Origin: Pyrenopolyporus hunteri
Lineage: Eukaryota > Ascomycota > Sordariomycetes > Xylariales > Hypoxylaceae
Reading direction: 5' to 3'
Length of the DNA: 64,000 nt
NCBI GenBank assembly: GCA_902806595.1
Contig: CADCXC010000010.1
Location: 124,001-188,000, forward strand
Below, in pieces: positions 12,201 to 23,860 of the stretch (positions are counted from its first letter, which is position 1; the number at the start of each line of letters is the position of its first letter). Below the pieces are notes generated by a model. It saw nothing but the letters and a program-made list of their open reading frames with translations. It was not told the DNA's origin and searched no databases. Both the position numbers and the translations under genes were made by a program.

Positions 12201-13218
12201 GGGGGACTCTTCCTATCAAACCAAGCTTGGATCTAGATTGACTCAGATCGAGTCAGATTATCGCAATGCCTCCCCTTCGGGTTAGAAGTTCAGTAATATC
12301 TCAGATTTGAGATCTGCCGGAGCTGCTGCAAATGCGCAAGAGATGATAAAGCGAGTGTGTGAATGGTGGCTGGCCGACTCGTCGTTAGTGTCATCTACAT
12401 ACTTCCATCACACCCGGTATGAGAGGCTCCCGTCGACTTCGGGCGCACATGTATCGGTTTGTTGTGACGTAGGACGCATTTCGGTAGCGGCTGGGATTTC
12501 TTTCTGGTAGTAGTCATTTACACGGCTATTTTTCATCTAAGATAATTTAGCCATTGCCGACTTCATTGGAAGAAACGATACCATCTGCTCGGTTTGTATG
12601 TCGCATCCAAGACGATGATTTGCATCGACAAGAACGCCAAGTGGGAGATCCGTCTTGTCATGTAACGCCCGTACTCAGGTACCTTTATTATGTAAGCCCT
12701 AGATAGGTACCTGGGTATCTTTCCGGGTTGCGCAGTAAGTGTTTCGCCGGAGCTAAATCTACATCCGGTTAGGACCTAGGGCACGGATCTGTAGAGCTAT
12801 CTAGGCCGGACGAAGTACCACCTGGCACTTAGCTTAGTACCTCATCCGATGCCTACTAGCTCAGCGACGTCTAATTTTAGCGCGTTACAGTTACAGTTGG
12901 AACCGCGAAACCGCCAACTACCTTTGTAACTTCGAGCTTCTTACCTAAACCAAACCAAAGGGAAACAATGACAACTACACGTTTTCCTGACGTGGGCTTC
13001 CCTCCCCTTGCATGAGCACCCATCTACCGTTGTATGTAGGAACTTCGAGATCGTCGCAACGATGCTACCTCCCTCCCGTTTAACAATAACAACTTGACTA
13101 CCTACCTATCTATAATCTGTCCCGCACTTCCGCCACTGCGATCGTGCAATGGAGATGTCAAACCAGGGAGGTACGGAAAGCATCATACCCTACCAAGCAT
13201 CTCGAAATAGGTGCTGCC
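9256..13218. other. Large intergenic region, about 4 kb
   Basis: No coding region can be supported. Short frames at 9940-10200, 10360-10593, 10709-11122, 11590-11784 and 12103-12285 lack family signatures. A TAGGTACC-type palindromic motif occurs near 12678-12715. The last few hundred bases are the probable promoter of the ZIP gene. Confidence 0.5.
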
Positions 13219-14698
13219 ATGGTCTCATTTCGGCTGGCTGACTCAAAGCTGACCCCAGATATGTCCTGGACCTCGGTGCCCACCCACTTGCTACTTGCCG
13301 AGCTCGAGAGACGACATGGCGCAAGCAATGCCAAACCCGAAGCCGAAAAGCCAGCCTGCGGGTCCGGCGAGCGAGGCGCATACGATACTCCACTACACGT
13401 CTTTGCCTTGTTCCTGATACTTGCGCTGAGCACTTTGGGTAAGCTTCTGATTCTATCGCCTTAGCTTTGCCATTCGGTCCTAGGCCACGTTCGCTTATTA
13501 TGTGCGATTACTCGTAGCGTGCGGCTTTCCTCTGTTCTCACGCCAGTCCTTCAAGAGCCGCCGAGCCAACACCATCGTCTTCCTTAGCCAACACTTCGGC
13601 ACCGGCGTGCTGATCGCAACCGCCTTTGTGCATTTGCTTCCAACCGCATTCTTATCTTTGACCGATCCCTGCCTCCCGCATGCCTTTAGCGAAGGGTACC
13701 AACCTATGGCCGGGCTAATAGCCATGGTTTCGGTCTTGGTCGTCGTGGCGATAGAATCCTACCTGACTACTAGAGGTGCCGGCCATTCACATTCGCATAC
13801 CCACGTGTGGGACTCGGATGACGAAAACGTGGAAGACGAGGACAAGACCGCTCAACCCAATGGCGGACTGTCGAGTAGAAGAGCTGCGAGCCATCGGCCG
13901 GCGGATATTGCGCTCGGTGACATGAGCGCCAGTAGGGGTCTCATGGCGGACGTATCCCCGCTGCCCGCATCTACACCTATTGTGATATCACCACCGAACA
14001 ACAAGAAAGCTTTTACTCGTGATAATGAGGATGGAGACAGTGACGATAACGATGATAACGACGACGAAGATCTCGACCTTAACCTAAACGAACTCGACCC
14101 TAGAGCGGAGGACGACGCCCAGCCCCTCGCGCGTCCCAACGGAGTTAACCAGGCGAGACGGCATTCCGAATCAGCGCTGCCCCAACATCCCCCCACGCCG
14201 GAAGAACAGAAGCGACTGATGCTTCAGTGCATGTTGTTGGAGGCCGGTATCCTCTTCCATAGCGTATTTATTGGTATGGCCGTGTCGGTGGCTACGGGAC
14301 CACCATTTGTGGTTTTCTTAATCGCCATCGCGTTTCACCAGACTTTCGAAGGCCTGGCCCTTGGGTCCCGTATCGCCGCGATCCAGTTCCCACGAGCGTC
14401 CCTGCGGCCTTGGCTCATGGTGTTGGCCTATGGACTTACCACGCCCATCGGCCAAGCTATTGGACTCGCCGTACATAGGATGTACGATCCGCTCAGCCAG
14501 ACGGGCCTGCTCATGGTTGGCTTTATGAACGCCATATCGAGTGGTCTACTATTGTTCGCGGGTTTGGTACAGCTCCTCGCCGAGGATTTCCTCACGGAGA
14601 AGAGCTACAAGTCACTCAAGGGAAAGAAACGAAGAAACGCCGGTCTTGCTGTGTTGGCGGGTGCCACGCTCATGGCTATCGTAGGTGCTTTTGCGTGA
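13219..14698 (+). CDS. ZIP-family zinc/iron transporter
   Basis: Two exons, 13219-13438 and 13518-14698, with a 79-bp intron, give 466 residues. ATG 13219 is the first in-frame start; a later Met (SKLTPDMSW) is an alternative. Membrane segments: HVFALFLILALSTLACG, GTGVLIATAFVHLLPTAF, AMVSVLVVVAIESYL, then after a long loop LLEAGILFHSVFIGMAV, VVFLIAIAFHQTFEGLALG, WLMVLAYGLTTPIGQAIG, NAISSGLLLFAGLVQLL and a final C-terminal segment. The HSVFIG and HQTFEG motifs of segments IV and V hold the metal-binding His/Glu residues of the family. The cytosolic loop has a His cluster (GHSHSHTH) and a long acidic Asp tract. Metal uptake at the plasma membrane or organelle export is expected; which metal is not visible. 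Confidence 0.92.
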
Positions 14699-14964
14699 CA
14701 CTTATTTAGCTGATGAATTTTTTTGATTGTGAATCAAGGCGTTCTCGGGTAAGGGGCTATTTTCGAGGCAGGAGCGCAAAACATATAGATGGTCACCTAG
14801 ATGGAAACCCTTTTCTTCTTTCTCTAATAGGAGTCGATGTGTACGTCTACGGACACGTCATGGTCGCATACCACGCAATATCAAGTGTTAACTTTTACTA
14901 GCCTAATCTCTTTTTATTTCTTACACTCAAGTCTCCGTGTATGATCCCACAAATCCCGCGTACA
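14699..14964. other. Short convergent intergenic spacer
   Basis: 266 bp between the ZIP stop and the CE15 stop; it must hold both 3' ends. Confidence 0.6.
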
Positions 14965-16547
14965 TTACGCGGCTTTGGGCACCGCAGTCGCCCAAGGGTA
15001 AGTCGTCGCCATCGGGGATCCGTAGCTACCTAGGTCGTTATAATCCTTAGTGATAGTCTTGTTCTGGAGGACCTTGGTCACGAAGGGCAGAACGTTGTTG
15101 CTATGATGAAAGTTAGCACGGAAGCAGGTAACCCTGAGCTGACTCGTGGAATAGAGATGTTGAAGATTTCCTATCGTATTCACAGACACGGCGAAGCACG
15201 AAATATCAAGGGGAGCGAAGAAAAGGGTCCTTACAATCCACTCATGTCGCAGTGGCCTCCACCGCGGACGGACATGGCGATCTGGTCCGGAACACCCAAC
15301 CAGTCGTAGACGAGCTTAGCAGCGGGGTACACGATGACGGCAGTGCCCTTCGAGTTCGTGAACTGGTCTCCGGTGCCCTGATCAATCACCAAGGCGCGGG
15401 GCGCGATAGTAGCGGCAATGGTGTGCGCGTCGTACGGCAGGTTCTCGGCGTGGTTCACGAACGTGCCCAGCGTCTTGTCCGTCCACCACCCGGCCCCGCT
15501 CTTGCTGTTCTCCAGCGTCTCGTCCTGCCCGCTCAGCCCGTGGTACCGGTACGGTCCTAGCCCTTGCACCCCGCTGCTCATCGGCATCGTCAGCGTGATT
15601 CGCTCGTCTAATAGCCCGGCTGCTAGAGCGGCCTTGCCGAGACGCGAACACCCGGTTACGCCTACGCGGCTGCTGTCGATCTCGGGAACTGTTGCGTTGA
15701 GTGCGTCTAGGACGCGGTGGAAACCCCAGGCCCATGCCGTGAGGACGCCTATTTTTGGGCCATAATGTCAGTCGAACAATCAATTGCAATGGTGGTTCTC
15801 GTACACGTATCTCAGAAGTTGTGGGTAGAGCAGGGACTAGCATACCAATGTCACGGCCATTATAGATATCCCAGAAGGCGCCCGTCTTCGCATTACTATC
15901 GGCCGCCACACGCGAGTAGTCGAAGCCAACCACAGCAATGCCTGCCTGTAAGTACGGCTGGTTCGTCATGCCGCCGATGTTAATCACGACGGGAGCGGGT
16001 TGCGTCGACGGCAGTGCCAGCGTAGCGCTGAACTTGCCCGTCTTGCCGCCGGCCGTTACTTCGATGTTAACCGTGTTTCCGCTGCGCGTCGCCTTGACCG
16101 TCTCCTGCGAGTGGTCCGGGTAGTAGCCGTACCTGGAAGCGTGCTGTTAAGACCAATCACCTGCACTTGACCCCGGTTATCCCCGCCGACTTACTGGTAC
16201 TCCTGCAGCATCTGCACGATCTCGGGTTTCCGGCACCGGTACCACTCCTCGGGCGTCTGGATCCGGTTCTTGCCCCTCCCCTCCATCACGTCGGACGCGA
16301 AGGAGGGCGAGTCGCCGCCCTCGCTGTCGGTTGTCGTGTAGGCTAGCGGGAGCCAGGGGTCTGGGAGCGTCGTTTGTTTCGGGAGTTGCTGCCACGTGGG
16401 ATACTTGCCCGCCGACGGGACCGGCGCGCATTCCGCTGCTGCTGGGATTGGTGCCGAAGCTGGCGCTGGCGCTGCTGGAATAGCTGCTCCCAGCCACGGG
16501 AGGGCGACGGCCCCAATGATGGCAGCGACGCGTTTAGGGGACGGCAT
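14965..16547 (-). CDS. Glucuronoyl esterase, carbohydrate esterase family 15
   Basis: Four exons: 16547-16195, 16132-15846, 15748-15235, 15100-14965; all junctions keep frame; 429 residues. A signal peptide (VAAIIGAVALPWLG) and an Ala/Pro-rich spacer precede the catalytic domain; there is no CBM1. The CE15 nucleophile motif GCSRLGK places Ser248; His379 lies in GGGHCDM. The usual acid, a Glu 23 residues after the Ser, is replaced by Ser271 (TMPMSSG). Asp336 or Asp341 in VIDQGTGDQF may serve instead (inference). CE15 enzymes cleave the ester between lignin alcohols and 4-O-methylglucuronic acid of xylan, outside the cell. It is convergent with the ZIP gene, with an AA9 gene 4.3 kb away. Confidence 0.9.
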
Positions 16548-18129
16548 GCTGGGCCACGAAGCTTCGGAAACTAGGTGCAGGGTATGGTAGATCTACAGAG
16601 TCGAGAACGCGAAATCTTTCGAGGGTTTCTAGGAGGTAATATATGACCCCATTGCTCCACACGTGGAATCGGCGAGGTCACATCGGCCTGTCCCGGAACT
16701 TGGGCCTCCTTGCCGTACATCGACATAGCCGCTACCCCGAGGTAGCCGACTTGGTATTTTTGGCAACATGGTCAACGCATCCTTGTGGCCGGCCAGCAAA
16801 GAGATCCAAAGCTATAATTCGTCGGAATCCATCCTTTCCTAATACTCTTTCCCTTTACTCAACATAATCGCGAATAGACCATCCTATTCTGTGGCATCTT
16901 TCTCCTTTAAGCTGTGTTAATATTCCGTGGAATCACTTTTCTCATTCAGTTAAGCGGAAAATTGTCCCCGTTGCAGGGCCTAGATCGAGATCAAAAGCGT
17001 ATGCGCCAAGTTCCTTGAGGGTCTAGGTGACTAGACCTCCTAGGGTGATATCGCGACTTTAGCCGGTGAGTATAAATACGATCCTCAGCACAACCCTAGG
17101 GTAAGTTCGGCCGGATGTGGAGAAGCTATTTTTATAAGATTATTGGAGACCTAGATGCATGGGTTAGATTTTTATATTTCATCGCATACTTTGAGTTATG
17201 CTATTGGATTAGTCTGTGCCCGTTGCTTAATACCGTCCGAGTTACGATACTTCGCTACACAAGACGGAACAACACAACTAGTTAGCAAATACCACCACCA
17301 AAAAACACATATATATTATATCGTTAAATTTCGCCCGTGAGGGGATTGGTGTTAAACGTAGATATGGGACGCTCCGATCAGTCAGGTCAAAAAAGGGGTA
17401 TTACGTGGCTCAGGATATGGGTTACCGCGACAACAACGATAAATACGAGGACCGCCAGGAGAGTTTACGCGTAAATAGTCTCACCCTAACACGTAAGATA
17501 GTTCTCAAAATTTAAAACAGCATATTCCCACACCCGGTCCCCCTATTCCCAACTTGTAAGGTGGCTTACGTAAACATACTTACCCCTGAAAGCGATCATA
17601 TTCACATAGCATCAACAGGTAATCATCAAATGATTCAGAGCAGTGGGTTAAACATATGCATTTATCGTCAGGTATATCTTCGATATAGGTAGGTATTACC
17701 AAGAACTGGGACAAGCCCATTACCATTATCTCCGACGAAGAGAACGAGATGGAAGTCGCCCAAACCGTGCATTGTATTCCCCAAACTCCTTAAACCCCCA
17801 AAATCCCCGTATAACTCCCAAAATCCCCGTATAACTCCCTTCCATCCCAAGTCCCGGTCCATCCGTAAGCGATGCCATCGCTATTCCGCCGATGCCAGGC
17901 TCTAATCCCAATTCCGAATACTCCAGGAACTACTCATTCCATCTTCACGCCCGTCCCATTTTTCGCGTCCGTCCTGTTCCACGCCAATTCCGTTGGCGCG
18001 CCCGGGCCGTTTCCGAAAACCGGAGTATTATTCCGTTCGAGAGAAAACGCCGTTTTATATGCAAGCATTAGTTCTTATCGTCTTTCCAATAGATATACGT
18101 CGAATCATAAATTTTGTCGTGTAAATCCG
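16548..18129. other. Intergenic, 1.6 kb
   Basis: Upstream region of the CE15 gene. No gene is visible. It contains a tandem duplication at 17801-17840. Confidence 0.5.
17801..17840 (+). repeat. Tandem 20-bp duplication
   Basis: Two adjacent copies of AAATCCCCGTATAACTCCC plus one base (A in the first, T in the second). Confidence 0.85.
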
Positions 18130-18882
18130 TTACTGTCGTGCGAATCCGAGCTGGAATGCGCTAACCGGTGGATCCATATCCATCATATCCGAGTCCGGGG
18201 ACTGTTGGCAGTCGTATTGCTCCTGGCTCAGACGGCGCTTGTTGAGGTTGAACCGCCGCCGTCGCTGGGCCTGAGCGCGCTTATCGTTTGGTTTGCGGGC
18301 CTTCAGGCCACCGGGTCGATCGTTACAGCTCGATTGGCTGTCGCGGCGCCGAGACGTCGTTCCGAAGGTAGCTGGTGTTGGGTTGGGGCCCCGAGGCTGC
18401 CCTAAGGCGCCGAATTGTTGAAGGGGTCCACATTTGCTGGTGTCCACGCGGCTGGCGAATGGGTTCGAATGATAAGGCACACATGGGCTGGTGTTGAAGG
18501 CCTGTGCTGACGGTCGAGGTTTCGTAGGCGTATCTATGTCCATTGGGGAGGGGACGGGGCTATAGGCAGCCGGTTCCCAGCACATTGGCTCTGGAGAGGT
18601 GATCATAGGAGATGCCGGTGAGTTGACGTATGCATTTTCCGCATCAAATTGAAACGGAGTGATTATAGGGGCATCTGTCATTTCCGTGTCGGGACAATAA
18701 ATCGGCTGATTCGTAGGCTGGCAGGAGGTAGCAGCTTGTTGGTAGGGTGCCTCCGCGTTGGACTGTCGTTGGAGAGACAGCGACGACTCCCGGATGAGAG
18801 CATCGACGAACTTTCCCCTGAAGCTTAGGGTAGTTCTCCTAGCCATGGAGAAGCGACTAGAGTTATAATAAGAGGGAGGCAT
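18130..18882 (-). CDS. Unknown protein, Pro/Ser-rich with basic C-terminal motif
   Basis: Single-exon ATG frame of 250 residues. The N-terminus (SMARRTTLSFRGKFVDALIRE) looks structured. The middle (about residues 65-150) is Pro/Ser-rich, with TP and SP pairs typical of kinase targets. Residues of about 205-225 hold AQAQRRRRFNLNKRRLS, a strong nuclear-localisation-like cluster. The tail is acidic and Met/Asp-rich. I do not recognise the family; a nuclear regulatory protein is only a guess. A shorter overlapping plus-strand frame (17872-18405) is treated as a shadow. Confidence 0.55.
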   Translation of the reverse strand: MPPSYYNSSRFSMARRTTLSFRGKFVDALIRESSLSLQRQSNAEAPYQQAATSCQPTNQPIYCPDTEMTDAPIITPFQFDAENAYVNSPASPMITSPEPMCWEPAAYSPVPSPMDIDTPTKPRPSAQAFNTSPCVPYHSNPFASRVDTSKCGPLQQFGALGQPRGPNPTPATFGTTSRRRDSQSSCNDRPGGLKARKPNDKRAQAQRRRRFNLNKRRLSQEQYDCQQSPDSDMMDMDPPVSAFQLGFARQ

Positions 18883-20876
18883 ATCGATGATGTATAATAT
18901 GCGCCGTATAACTGTTGTGTATTTCTGGTGGTCGTGATAGGCTCTACTACCAAGAATGATACTCTGGTAGTTGGAGCTAGTTGACCATAATTTAGCAATG
19001 CCCTTATGATGTGAATGGAGGCGTTATCGATGCTAGAACTTACCAGCGTTATGGGTTTGGAGGTTTTAAGAGACCGACGAGTGAAAATGATAACGCCTCA
19101 GGAAGGTCGTGCTGGAAGACGATTAGGTCGATTCTCAAGCTCGCAGATTCGAAATCTGATGGTAATAGTTATTCGAGGGGCTTTTAAAGACCTGTAGCCT
19201 TGGGAGTTGGTGTAGAAAATAGAATCGATGAATAGTTGAAGAACTCGAGGTCGCGTTTGACGAGCTATGAGGAACGAGACGCGTTATTTATACCCTCGGG
19301 GAGCTATGAAAAGGGGAGACCCGACTTGAAGGCGACGCTGTCTGCGCTCTGAAGTTTTACTAAAAGTAAGAAACGATTAGAGAATCGAGTTCATCCGACT
19401 ATTCACGGGACATGTAAACTTTGACTCTATACGTATAGAGAGAGATAGCTTACCCTACGTCAGACCTAAGTAGCGTCATTTGCGTTACGAAGAATTGGCT
19501 TTACATCGGACGAGTACCCGACTAGTATCAGTTGAAACACGCCGCGAGGAAAGGAAATATACTTCTTTTCATCTGATCCTCGTGGTATACTAATCGAGGG
19601 GACTGGGACTAAGGTCTCTTAGTGTAGATTTCTCATATTTGGTGCTCGATACTACGAATAGCTTTGGGTTAGCAGTTTCAGGATTATTCATCCAGGGTAA
19701 AATAATCTTTGGGTCCTGTGTTCCGAGCTTAGAAAACGCTAAACTCTCATGTAGTCGGATATTCGATGACTAGCAAAGCTTAATATTAGAGCCGTAGTAG
19801 AACTGTCCGAGAAAGGTTGAAAAATGAAGTAGAAGATATTTATAGCGAGCGTACAAGGGCATTATTCTAACCTGGACTCTAGATCCTGGTTCAATCGTGA
19901 TTCTTGATAACATATATATTCTTGTCCAACGGAGACTCTAATATAACTTCACTCTCTCTCTATACACTTCGTGGCCCGGGTTACCACCAGGACGTCACTA
20001 TATAAGCCTCCCTCGCTTGGTTTAACTGACGGCTACGCATGCATAAGACATGAGTACCTAGACAGTAATCAAGCTTCAAATATATGGGCAAATAGTTCCT
20101 AAAGATCCCCCGTAGTTCTCCGGGAAGTACTCGTTACTTTCCTTCGTTTGAAGCTAATATCTACGTATCTACCGAGAGCCCGCGACGAATGAGCGCAGGA
20201 ACAAAACTCTTGTTGGGAGCTTCTAATGATTATGAATGATATTTAACCACACGGGTACGTAACTTCCATTCTATACATCCTTGAGAATCTCAGTTGTATA
20301 TTTTTGTAAGGAATAATGCGGGAAATAAATAGTACAAACCCTCACGAGACATATCAAGGTGCTCTCACTACTTTCGTTTCGTTTCATAGAGGACTCGCAA
20401 TAGCCTCCATCTCACTATCACGAATAATTAGTTGCGATGTTGAATTTGCACACCTTTGAAGAGACCACTTCCACCCAATCGGTATGCTATCGCCATAACT
20501 ACTCTCCCAGCGTTACTTCTAGAAAGTCTCGTAGCGCTTCCCCGCAATTTCGCTACACTGCCGAGGCGATCTAAGAAAGTGCATAAAACAAATGTGTCCC
20601 ATTTCGGCCGGGATATTAGCCGCGAAGGACTTCATAGGTTGGAAAAACAATGACGTTTCTTACAAGGGGGCAAAATCAAATACTATTTGGGGGAAATGGA
20701 CACGGAATGGAGCGTGACTAAATATAACTCAAATTGCCAACACTATATCCCACGGCTTGCCTAGAACTATGAACGTCAGGATAGGGGGTAGCGCGAAATA
20801 CATAAACTCGCGTCCCATCCCGGCTACCGCCGTCGACTTGCCTCGTGTCCTCTGTCTCCGTAACTCATAGGCAAAT
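18883..20876. other. Intergenic between divergent genes, 2 kb
   Basis: AT-rich, no gene supported. It must contain the promoters of the minus-strand unknown gene and of the AA9 gene. Confidence 0.5.
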
Positions 20877-21690
20877 ATGCAGCTGCTCACGACTCTCTTA
20901 GTTGCCGCTACGGCGGTCCAGGCTCACTGTAAGCCCTACATCGTGATGTATACTTATCTCCGTATAATTTCTAATCCGTTGTTTTAGACACCTTTCCGCG
21001 ACTTGTCGTCAACGGCAAGGCCGAAGAAGCAGACTGGTCAGCCACGCGTATAACCAAGAATGCCCAAAGCAAGACAGGCGTCTTGAGCGCGACGAGCCCG
21101 GACATCCGCTGCTACTCCTCGCAGAACGCAGCTAATATCATGACCGTGCCCGCTGGCGCAACCTTCCACTATATCTCGACGCAGCAGGTGAACCACCCTG
21201 GACCTACCCAGTACTACCTCGCCAAGGTCCCTGCGGGTAAGAGTGCCTCGAACTGGGATGGTTCGGGCAGCGTCTGGTTCAAGATTCACACCACGACGCC
21301 GACTATGGACAAGAACAAGCAGCTCACTTGGCCTGCGCAGAGTAAGTGACCTTTTGGCATAAGGGGGCTACCTGGGAAAATATAGCTGACTGATCCTTAA
21401 TAGATGAGTACGTACTGACCAACGCGACCATCCCTGCCGCTACCCCTGATGGAGAGTATCTGCTCCGCGCGGAACAAATTGCTCTGCACATGGCCATGCA
21501 GCCGAACGGAGCCCAATTCTACATTGCCTGCACGCAGATCAAGATCACTGGAGGCGGTAGCGGCACCCCGGGACCTCTTGTTGCGCTTCCCGGCGCCTAC
21601 AAGTCCAACGACCCCGGTATCCTGGTAAACCTGGGCTCCATCGGCCCGGACTCCTATGTTCCTCCTGGACCTGCTGTATGGCGTGGTTAA
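20877..21690 (+). CDS. AA9 lytic polysaccharide monooxygenase
   Basis: Three exons: 20877-20928, 20988-21341, 21404-21690; 230 residues, a catalytic domain without CBM. Signal peptide MQLLTTLLVAATAVQA is followed at once by His17, the N-terminal residue of the mature protein and half of the copper histidine brace. His87 (VNHPGP) is the second brace ligand, and Tyr175 in the AQFYIAC motif is the axial residue, with His164 and Gln173 in their usual places. Cys59 and Cys178 fit the conserved disulphide. AA9 enzymes cut cellulose or xyloglucan chains oxidatively outside the cell. The first intron falls one base after the His17 codon. The domain is compact for the family; regioselectivity cannot be judged. 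Confidence 0.93.
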
Positions 21691-23444
21691 ACACGAGTTG
21701 ATGTTGACCATATGTAGATACTTTAATATACGACAGTCTGATTGATTTATTCTTGAAATATGTTTGATTCTCTCATTATTCGCGAAAATAGAAAGTGGAA
21801 GGGCTCATGTTCCCGTCGCGAAAAGTATTAATGCATGCCATTGCGGATGAGAAGTACTAATTAATTATAGAGCAGCTAGATGCATGAAGGCTATGACCCC
21901 AGATGATTATAACATGTTAATAGATAAATGATATTTATTTCATGGTGTTGAAGCCCAGGGGTATCACGTGATTCGTAATTCGCTGCTGTTGAGGCGTCTA
22001 GCTTTCCGCATTTAAGCCTCTGACTTGGTAATGAGAATAATTCACCCGATAATAATTATTTACTTGTATCCTGGGAGAAATGATGCCACGAAATAATTTT
22101 TGTATTGTGGAATACCGATATAATGTTGGATCCGCAGGTTCGTCCTCGTTATTATAAGTAGGTAGTTTGCATTGCAATGCGACCCGGAGCACTACGTATG
22201 AGTTATCTCGCGATTTCCGGAAGGTAAGGGGTCACTTTGAAGCAGATATTTACGCTTTAAACCGGTGAACTTGAGAAGTTTAACCACGTTCTTTTGTGGG
22301 ACTAGAAACTGCAAGTCATGGTTAGGATTCGTAAGTGCAAGGCCTAGATACGACAGGGAGATCAAGTAGATACTAAGGCAACCACCTAAGTACCACATGT
22401 ATGTTACGGCCGGTATTGCAGAGACGAGAATCTAATCCAGCTCATTAGCATTGGTAAGTATATGACGATAATGTCTACTGTTTGAGTCATTCATAGGAGG
22501 TAACCGCCCAAGTTAACAAACGAACCTTTTTATCTAAAGTATTGAGGAGGCGGACTCAAGCAGCTCTCGACTTATGATTCACTTTATATGATGCGTACAA
22601 AAACGTAGGTATACAACCTAAAACAGAACGATGTTTTTAATGTTTTCATTCTTCCGAAGCAAATAAAGGAGTCAGGGGTTCGTTGCAGGGAGACCCAAAG
22701 ACTAGAAGAATGCATCACGAAATCATAGCTATTTAGGGCGATCTAGTGTTCGAGTGTAGGATTCCACTGAGAGGTATCTCTGCCATAGGGAACGTGAAAT
22801 GCGCCGATTTGACATGTACAGCTAGTGCGAATTTGACACATCTCTAAACCCTAGGTACATCCGTTTAGTTGCCCCTCGTCTTAAGCGTATTACCTATGCT
22901 GTAGATAAGACGATAGGTAAATGGTTCAGGGCAACCGAACCAAGACGAGTAAGGGCTAGTAACCGTGGCTTTTAGAGTGAATAGGACGTCAAGGCCTTAT
23001 GTTTACTACGAAGGCGGGGTTAAGGGGCTACGGTTACCACTCTCAAGCTGCATTGTTTGGCCAACTGAAGTCGTCCAACAGAACCGGTCAACGTGCAGAT
23101 GCTGTCACTCCAGATGTCAACAAACGCGAGCTTGACACCCGAGAATCGTATCTTCGACACTGACAAGATTAAGATTGCCAACAGCTATTGTCAATTATTC
23201 GTGACTTAGTCGGCTGTACGCCTAATCGTGACGCTCCTGTTCATGTATTTATTTTGATCCAAGAACCGCATCCTGCACTGATCTAGGCAACCTTTTTTTT
23301 TTTTTTTTCAAAGAGAGAGTAACACGGCAACGACTCAAGAGTCTACACAAAAGTAATACGATCGTCCAGCTTCCCACGTTCTTTACTCAACTCCTCATTC
23401 TTTCTATCACCCTTTTACTATTCTAGACAAGATCTTCCTTAAAG
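21691..23444. other. Intergenic, 1.75 kb
   Basis: No gene seen. It includes a nest of overlapping inverted repeats at 22868-22949 and a 16-T run at 23293-23308. Confidence 0.5.
22868..22949. repeat. Nested and interleaved inverted repeats
   Basis: Exact arms: GTTGCCC 22868-22874 with GGGCAAC 22929-22935; CTCGTCTT 22875-22882 with AAGACGAG 22942-22949; CGTCTTA 22877-22883 with TAAGACG 22906-22912; TTACCTAT 22890-22897 with ATAGGTAA 22913-22920; GGTTC 22923-22927 with GAACC 22937-22941. Several are mutually exclusive. Confidence 0.6.
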
Positions 23445-23860
23445 ATGGCTGACAACTGGTATGTCCTTACTCTCCGTCAAAGGTTACCCTGCTTGCAGCC
23501 GTACTAATCAACCTTATGTTTTAGGATCTTCGACTTCGAACGAGGTGAGAAACACGCGACGACTTCCGTTACCTACCAACTCAACAATATTCTAACATGC
23601 TACTGCTAGACTGGATGCATGATGTCCCCCTCATGATTCAGGCCAAATACTTGATCCATATACGTTGCCTCCAGGGGCACACCCTCGCGGAGTGCCTCCT
23701 CACCGCCATGGCGGGAGTCGATGGCCTCCCGAAGGGTTCTCTGGCCTGGCTCTGGTTCAATGCCCTGCTTGTGGTGGCGAAGGGTAGATATAACCTCATA
23801 CGTTTTGTTTTCCAATGCTAATGAGCTTCAGACATCGAGAAGCCGAAAGCCAAGTTGTAA
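23445..23860 (+). CDS. Small four-exon gene, unknown 78-residue protein
   Basis: Exons 23445-23458, 23525-23544, 23610-23783 and 23832-23860 join in frame. Donors are GTATGT, GTGAGA and GTAGAT; acceptors are TTTTAG, TGCTAG and TTCAG, and a GCTAATG branch-like site lies before exon 4. The product begins MADNWIFDFERDWMHDV, continues with a probably helical, Leu/Ala-rich core (LAWLWFNALLVVAKD), and ends in the lysine-rich tail IEKPKAKL. The first two exons are tiny, so frame-based gene finding would miss them. I do not recognise the family. Support comes only from the coherence of splice signals and frame across four exons. Confidence 0.5.
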
